Source: Acidovorax sp. HMWF029 (lineage in GTDB: Bacteria > Pseudomonadota > Gammaproteobacteria > Burkholderiales > Burkholderiaceae_C). Taken from it: DNA of 39,000 nt. Of the stretch, positions 35,001 to 39,000 are shown in pieces. The notes below the pieces were generated by a model, which worked only from the letters and a program-made list of their open reading frames with translations, did no database searches and had not been told where the DNA came from. Location of the stretch: positions 1,883 to 40,882 of the forward strand of contig NZ_QAIH01000080.1 of assembly GCF_003060895.1 (NCBI RefSeq). The letters are read 5' to 3'. Every line of letters starts with the position of its first letter. The stretch's first letter is position 1. Position numbers and translations under genes: made by a program.

Positions 35001-35960
35001 ATGCAAGTGAGCGGGCAAAAAATTGTGGTTTTGGGCACAGGGGGCACCATCGCGGGCACCTCGGCACAGGCGGGGGACAACATCGGCTACACCGCAGCCC
35101 AGGTGGGGGTGGAGCAATTGCTGGCCGCCGTGCCGGGCCTGCTGGCGCTGGCTGGCGGCATGCTGGTGGCTGAGCAGGTGGCCCAGGTGGACAGCAAGGA
35201 CATGGACGACGGCGTGTGGCGAGCGCTGGCCCAGCGCTGTGCGCACCACCTGGCAGACCCGGACGTGCGGGGCCTGGTCATTACCCACGGCACGGACACG
35301 CTGGAAGAAACCGCCTGGTTTTTGCACGAGGTGCTGAACACCACGAAGCCTGTGGTGCTGACCTGCGCCATGCGCCCTGCGACGGCGCTGACACCCGATG
35401 GCCCGCAGAACCTGCTGGACGCGGTGGCTGTGGTGCTCGCCCCCGGCGCCACCGGGGTGGTGGCTGTGGCGGCCGGAGAACTTCATGCCGCCCGTGGCGT
35501 GCAGAAGGTCCACCCGTACCGTGTGCATGCCTTCAGTTCGGGCGATGCCGGCCCCTTGGGATGGGTGGAGGAGGGACAAGTTCGCCTTGTGCAAAATTGG
35601 CCTCTTCCGCCTGTTGGGCGTGCCTTTTCTGCTATCAAAACAGGAATTGAAGCCGCCGAATGGCCCTGGGTGGAGGTTGTGCTGAACCACGCAGGCGCAC
35701 GGGCCCAGACCGTGGATGCGCTGGTGCGCGCAGGGGTGCGAGGGCTGGTGGTGGCCTGCACCGGCAATGGGACCATTCACCATGCGCTGGAGGCTGCCTT
35801 GCTGCGGGCACAGCATGCGGGTGTGCGGGTGGTGCGGGCCACCCGGTGCGCCGAAGGGCAGGTGCTGCCCAAGCCTGGCGATGTGTTGCCTGATTCCCAG
35901 GGATTGTCTCCGGTGAAGGCGCGGGTGGCCTTGCTGCTCGACCTGCTGCTGGTGCGCTGA
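35001..35960 (+). CDS. L-asparaginase
   Basis: The enzyme hydrolyses L-asparagine to aspartate and ammonia. The 319 residues carry both active-site threonine blocks, VLGTGGTIAGT near residue 12 and THGTDTLEETAWFLH near 95-110, typical of bacterial type I/II asparaginases. No signal peptide is seen, so it is probably cytoplasmic. GGAG lies only one base before the ATG at 35001 but about eight before the in-frame GTG at 35007, which may be the true start (MSGQKIVVLG). Residues about 198-215 (NWPLPPVGRAFSAIKTGI) are encoded by a reversed copy of the dispersed repeat, lying in the linker between the two domains. LexA boxes lie directly upstream. Confidence 0.93.
   Translation: MQVSGQKIVVLGTGGTIAGTSAQAGDNIGYTAAQVGVEQLLAAVPGLLALAGGMLVAEQVAQVDSKDMDDGVWRALAQRCAHHLADPDVRGLVITHGTDTLEETAWFLHEVLNTTKPVVLTCAMRPATALTPDGPQNLLDAVAVVLAPGATGVVAVAAGELHAARGVQKVHPYRVHAFSSGDAGPLGWVEEGQVRLVQNWPLPPVGRAFSAIKTGIEAAEWPWVEVVLNHAGARAQTVDALVRAGVRGLVVACTGNGTIHHALEAALLRAQHAGVRVVRATRCAEGQVLPKPGDVLPDSQGLSPVKARVALLLDLLLVR
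35593..35644 (-). repeat. Dispersed Comamonadaceae-type repeat inside the asparaginase gene (reverse)
   Basis: Read on the reverse strand the order is TTTTGATAGC, a GGC...GGCG arm, AGAGGCCAATTTTG, which is the same succession as in the intergenic copies (ATAGC, CGC/GCG arms, AGAGGCCGATTTT). It is a whole number of codons in effect, since the gene stays open across it, and it falls in the inter-domain linker. Confidence 0.6.
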
Positions 35961-35980
35961 CGGGACTGGCTGCTTTATTC

Positions 35981-36400
35981 ATGCTTGCAGCACTCAAGAC
36001 GCACGCCTGGGCCTATCCGGCGCTGGAGGTGGTGCATATCGTGGGCATCGCGCTCTTGCTGGGTAACCTGGTGTTGCTGGAGCTGCGGGTGTTCGGTCGG
36101 GGCGCGGCATTGCCGGTGAAGGATCTGGCCCGTCTGAGCCTGTCGCTGGCGCTATGCGGTTTTGGGCTGGTAGCCGCCTCGGGCCTGCTGATGTTTGCGA
36201 CCCAGCCCGTCGAGTTGCTCAGCAACCGCGCATTCACCTTGAAGATGCTGTTGTTAATGCTTGCCGGGTGCAATGCCGCATGGTTTCATGGGCGTGATTC
36301 GCTCGTGCGGCTCGACGCCCTGGCCCGCGCACAGATGCTGGCTTCCACGCTGGTCTGGCTGGCCGTGGTGGTGTGTGGCCGCTGGATCGCCTACCTGTGA
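35981..36400 (+). CDS. Four-helix inner-membrane protein (DUF6644-like)
   Basis: The 139-residue protein has four hydrophobic segments, near 12-35, 48-72, 84-100 and 115-137. The first contains YPALEVVHIVGIALLLGNLV with a His inside the helix, and RVFGRG follows. The arrangement fits the DUF6644 membrane family as I remember it; biochemical function is unknown. It lies 20 bp after the asparaginase and 34 bp before the exported HHGW protein, suggesting one transcript. The in-helix His resembles the metal- or haem-ligand position of CopD-like proteins, a weak analogy. Confidence 0.7.
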   Translation: MLAALKTHAWAYPALEVVHIVGIALLLGNLVLLELRVFGRGAALPVKDLARLSLSLALCGFGLVAASGLLMFATQPVELLSNRAFTLKMLLLMLAGCNAAWFHGRDSLVRLDALARAQMLASTLVWLAVVVCGRWIAYL

Positions 36401-36434
36401 AAGCTGTCCAGTTCTTCTTTTCTTCGGGGGCTTT

Positions 36435-36905
36435 ATGAGTTTGCAACGACGTCACCTGCTTGTCGCCGCTGCCGCCTGGCCTGTGGGGGCTCAGGCGCAC
36501 CATGGCTGGAGCAGTTTTGACCCGGATCGCCCGATTTACCTGGAAGGTACCGTGCGCAAGGTGCGCTGGCAAAACCCCCATGCACAGCTGTCGCTGGAGC
36601 TTGCCGCTGGCTTGAAGCTGCCCGCTGATCTGGCACAGCGCCCCGTGCCTGCGCAGACGGCGCCGGTGGATGGCCGCGCGCTGCTGGCCAAGGCCGTGTT
36701 GCCCACACGCAAGGATCTGCTCTGGGAGGTAGAGCTGGCGCCCCTCACACGCATGCAGGCGTGGCAGGTACAAGAGATTCCGCCGGGTGCCCAGGTGTCG
36801 GTGGTGGGGTTCACCTTGCGCGAGGAGAAGGGCGACCCGGTGCTGCGCGCTGAGTACCTGTATGTTGATGGCAAGGCCTACGGGCTGCGGTCCAGCCCGG
36901 CATGA
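36435..36905 (+). CDS. Exported DUF6152-like protein with N-terminal His-His after cleavage
   Basis: The 156-residue protein has a Tat-like signal peptide, MSLQRRHLLVAAAAWPVGAQA, with twin Arg and an AQA cleavage site. The mature protein would begin HHGWSSFDPDRPIYLEG, the hallmark of DUF6152, with a second conserved block RWQNPHAQLSLEL. The remainder is strand-rich (WEVELAPLTRM, GAQVSVVGFTLREE), an OB- or beta-sandwich-like pattern. The start at 36435 is chosen for the signal peptide; the frame is open further upstream. Function is unknown. The mature N-terminal His suggests copper binding, as in CopC, which is inference. Confidence 0.78.
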   Translation: MSLQRRHLLVAAAAWPVGAQAHHGWSSFDPDRPIYLEGTVRKVRWQNPHAQLSLELAAGLKLPADLAQRPVPAQTAPVDGRALLAKAVLPTRKDLLWEVELAPLTRMQAWQVQEIPPGAQVSVVGFTLREEKGDPVLRAEYLYVDGKAYGLRSSPA

Positions 36906-36988
36906 CGGGTGTACCCACACCGGGGTGATAGGCCGCTGCGGTGGAGCCGATGCCGGGCAGCGCTGGCGCACTGGCAGGGTGGCCCCAT

Positions 36989-37022
36989 AAAAAAAGGCGA
37001 CGCCCCTGTGCAGGGAGTCGCC
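36989..37022 (-). terminator. Rho-independent terminator of adk
   Basis: GGCGAC (36996-37001) pairs with GTCGCC (37017-37022), and inside it CCCTG pairs with CAGGG. The A run at 36989-36995 is a U tract on the reverse strand, immediately after the hairpin. It ends the adk transcript 65 bp past its stop. Confidence 0.85.
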
Positions 37023-37087
37023 GGTTCGTAGCGATCAGCGTGGCCGTATGGCCGAGACCGCGCCAGCGACCGCCTTGTTTACTGGTC

Positions 37088-37759
<672 letters not shown>

Positions 37760-37943
37760 TTAGAAATCGGTTGGCGCCGCTGGCGGGGACGTTTGAAGGG
37801 CGCCTGAAGCCGTTCTGTGCGCCCGGGATGCGGTGCTCTCGTTACAGTTGAGGATAGCATGTGACCACCTTGCGCTGACTTACATGGGCGACTGTTTCCC
37901 CAGGGCCGCGCCACCGCAAGGCATTGCGGGGTGGGCCGGGGCC

Positions 37944-38765
37944 TCAGCCCAGCAGTGCGCGCACCCGTGCGAGATCTTCGGGTGTGTCCACGCCCGGTCC
38001 AGGGGCCCTGTCTGCCAGGTGCACCGCAATGCGGTGGCCGTGCCAGAGGGCGCGCAGTTGTTCCAGTGCCTCGACCACCTCGGTCGGTGCGGGTGGCAGT
38101 TGTGGAAACTGCCGCAGGAAACCGGCGCGGTAGCTGTAGATGCCGATATGTCGCAACGGCGCAAAACCTGCCAGCGCTGCGACACCTGGGGCCGCAGACT
38201 GTGCAGCGCCCAGCCACCAGGCGGTGCCCGCATGGTCGCGCGCAAACGGAATGGGCGCGCGGCTGAAGTAATGCGCCAGGCCCCGCGCGTCCAGCACCAC
38301 CTTCACCACATTGGGGTTGGCGACGTCGGCCAGCGAAGCAATGGCGTGTGCGGCCGTGCCCATGCTGGCTTCGGGCCGGGCGGCTAACAGGCCAGCCACG
38401 GCGTTGATGAGGGCCGGGTCCATCAGAGGTTCGTCGCCCTGCACATTGACCACGACGTCGTCGCCCTCAAGGTCCAACTGGGCACAGGCTTCGGCCAGTC
38501 GGTCGCTGCCGCTGGTGTGGTCGGGCCGGGTCATGATCGCCTGCACGCCCTGGGCCTCACAGGCTTTCAGGATGCGGGCGTCGTCGGCGGCCACCACCAC
38601 GCGGGTGGCGGCGCTTTGCGCAGCACGCTGGGCCACGCGCACCACCATGGGCAACCCGGCGATGTCGGCCAGCGGCTTGTCCGGCAGGCGGCTCGATGCC
38701 ATGCGCGCCGGGATCAGCACCGTGAAGGGGCTTGCAGTTGCCGGGGCAGCGGTGGCGGTGCTCAC
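37944..38765 (-). CDS. kdsB: CMP-KDO synthetase (3-deoxy-manno-octulosonate cytidylyltransferase)
   Basis: KdsB activates KDO with CTP for the lipopolysaccharide inner core. The 273 residues contain [20 protein letters not shown] (nucleotide-binding signature with Arg/Lys), [14 protein letters not shown] and the metal-binding region near [11 protein letters not shown]. It is slightly longer than E. coli KdsB (248) because of an N-terminal extension and a loop. The start is GTG at 38765, overlapping the TGA of the Trm112-like gene, so the pair is coupled. It serves the same LPS pathway as lptF/lptG elsewhere in the window. Confidence 0.96.
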   Translation of the reverse strand: MSTATAAPATASPFTVLIPARMASSRLPDKPLADIAGLPMVVRVAQRAAQSAATRVVVAADDARILKACEAQGVQAIMTRPDHTSGSDRLAEACAQLDLEGDDVVVNVQGDEPLMDPALINAVAGLLAARPEASMGTAAHAIASLADVANPNVVKVVLDARGLAHYFSRAPIPFARDHAGTAWWLGAAQSAAPGVAALAGFAPLRHIGIYSYRAGFLRQFPQLPPAPTEVVEALEQLRALWHGHRIAVHLADRAPGPGVDTPEDLARVRALLG

Positions 38766-38944
38766 CGCTCCAGTTCCTCGTCGGTCAGGGTGCGTGCTTC
38801 GTTTTCCAGCAGCACCGGAATGCCGTCACGCACCGGGTAGGCGAGGCGGGCACTGCGGGAGACGAGTTCCTGCGCCTCGCGGTCGTAGGTCAGGGGGCCT
38901 TTGGTGACGGGGCAGACCAGCAGTTCAAGCAGTTTGGGGTCCAT
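38762..38944 (-). CDS. Trm112-like small protein (YcaR family)
   Basis: The 60-residue protein starts [29 protein letters not shown] motif provides one Cys, and no second Cys pair is seen, as in many bacterial members of UPF0434/Yca[20 protein letters not shown]-type sequence ([16 protein letters not shown]) follows. YcaR lies between lpxK and kdsB in E. coli, and kdsB follows here, which supports the call. The role is not established. The start at 38944 is preferred over an upstream ATG at 38986. Confidence 0.93.
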   Translation of the reverse strand: MDPKLLELLVCPVTKGPLTYDREAQELVSRSARLAYPVRDGIPVLLENEARTLTDEELER

Positions 38945-39000
38945 GGGGCGGGGGCTTTCCGTGAGGGTTCGGCGGGGTTCGTTCACTGGCCCATTCAGGC

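Noticed and set aside
38945-39000. End of an lpxK gene at the right edge
   Set aside because: lpxK would be expected upstream of the Trm112-like gene, but fewer than 60 bases are present and no lpxK-like residues can be recognised.

Overview
The window looks like chromosomal DNA from a high-GC betaproteobacterium of the family Comamonadaceae, most likely Acidovorax or a close relative. The evidence is the gene order (purD-hemF-rsfS-rlmH-maf-rng; lptG/lptF facing pepA-holC; lexA facing an asparaginase; Trm112-kdsB-adk), the codon usage, and several copies of a short intergenic repeat that I remember from this family. The genus is an inference. I see no phage, insertion sequence, CRISPR array, tRNA or rRNA.

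Layout. 1-7.7 kb: a HerA-like ATPase (cut by the edge) diverges from a YebC regulator. A forward housekeeping run follows: purD, hemF, rsfS with a long Lys/Ala tail, rlmH, maf and rng. 7.8-9.7 kb: a TorF-type outer-membrane protein diverges from a CorA Mg2+ channel. 9.7-18.0 kb: a complete potassium-uptake operon, a micro-ORF then kdpF-kdpA-kdpB-kdpC-kdpD-kdpE, behind three TTTTTACG direct copies. 18.1-21.5 kb: an unusual forward cluster with an unknown Cys-rich small protein, one or two micro-ORFs, a GNAT + C39-peptidase fusion and an RLAN/RimK-type ATP-grasp ligase broken by a +1 shift in a G run. It starts behind the same TTTACG-N5-TTTACG arrangement found at kdp.

21.9-28.2 kb: an EamA transporter, then reverse-strand genes: a small unknown protein, a methionine-type aminotransferase, a CysB-like LysR regulator, a CbiX/SirB-like chelatase, and lptG/lptF. 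28.3-32.2 kb: pepA, holC, a Pro/Ala-rich unknown, and a solitary branched-chain amino-acid binding protein ending at strong hairpins. 32.2-35.0 kb: a D-2-hydroxyacid dehydrogenase, a 150-aa unknown and lexA with two LexA boxes, all reverse. 35.0-36.9 kb: an asparaginase, a four-helix membrane protein and an exported HHGW protein. 37.0-39 kb: adk, kdsB and a Trm112-like protein, reverse.

Most of the window is core metabolism. The parts most worth attention are the 18.1-21.4 kb peptide-modification-like cluster and its shared promoter signature with kdp, the dispersed repeat family (including one copy inside the asparaginase reading frame), the two LexA boxes shared with the asparaginase, and the HHGW-protein/membrane-protein pair.
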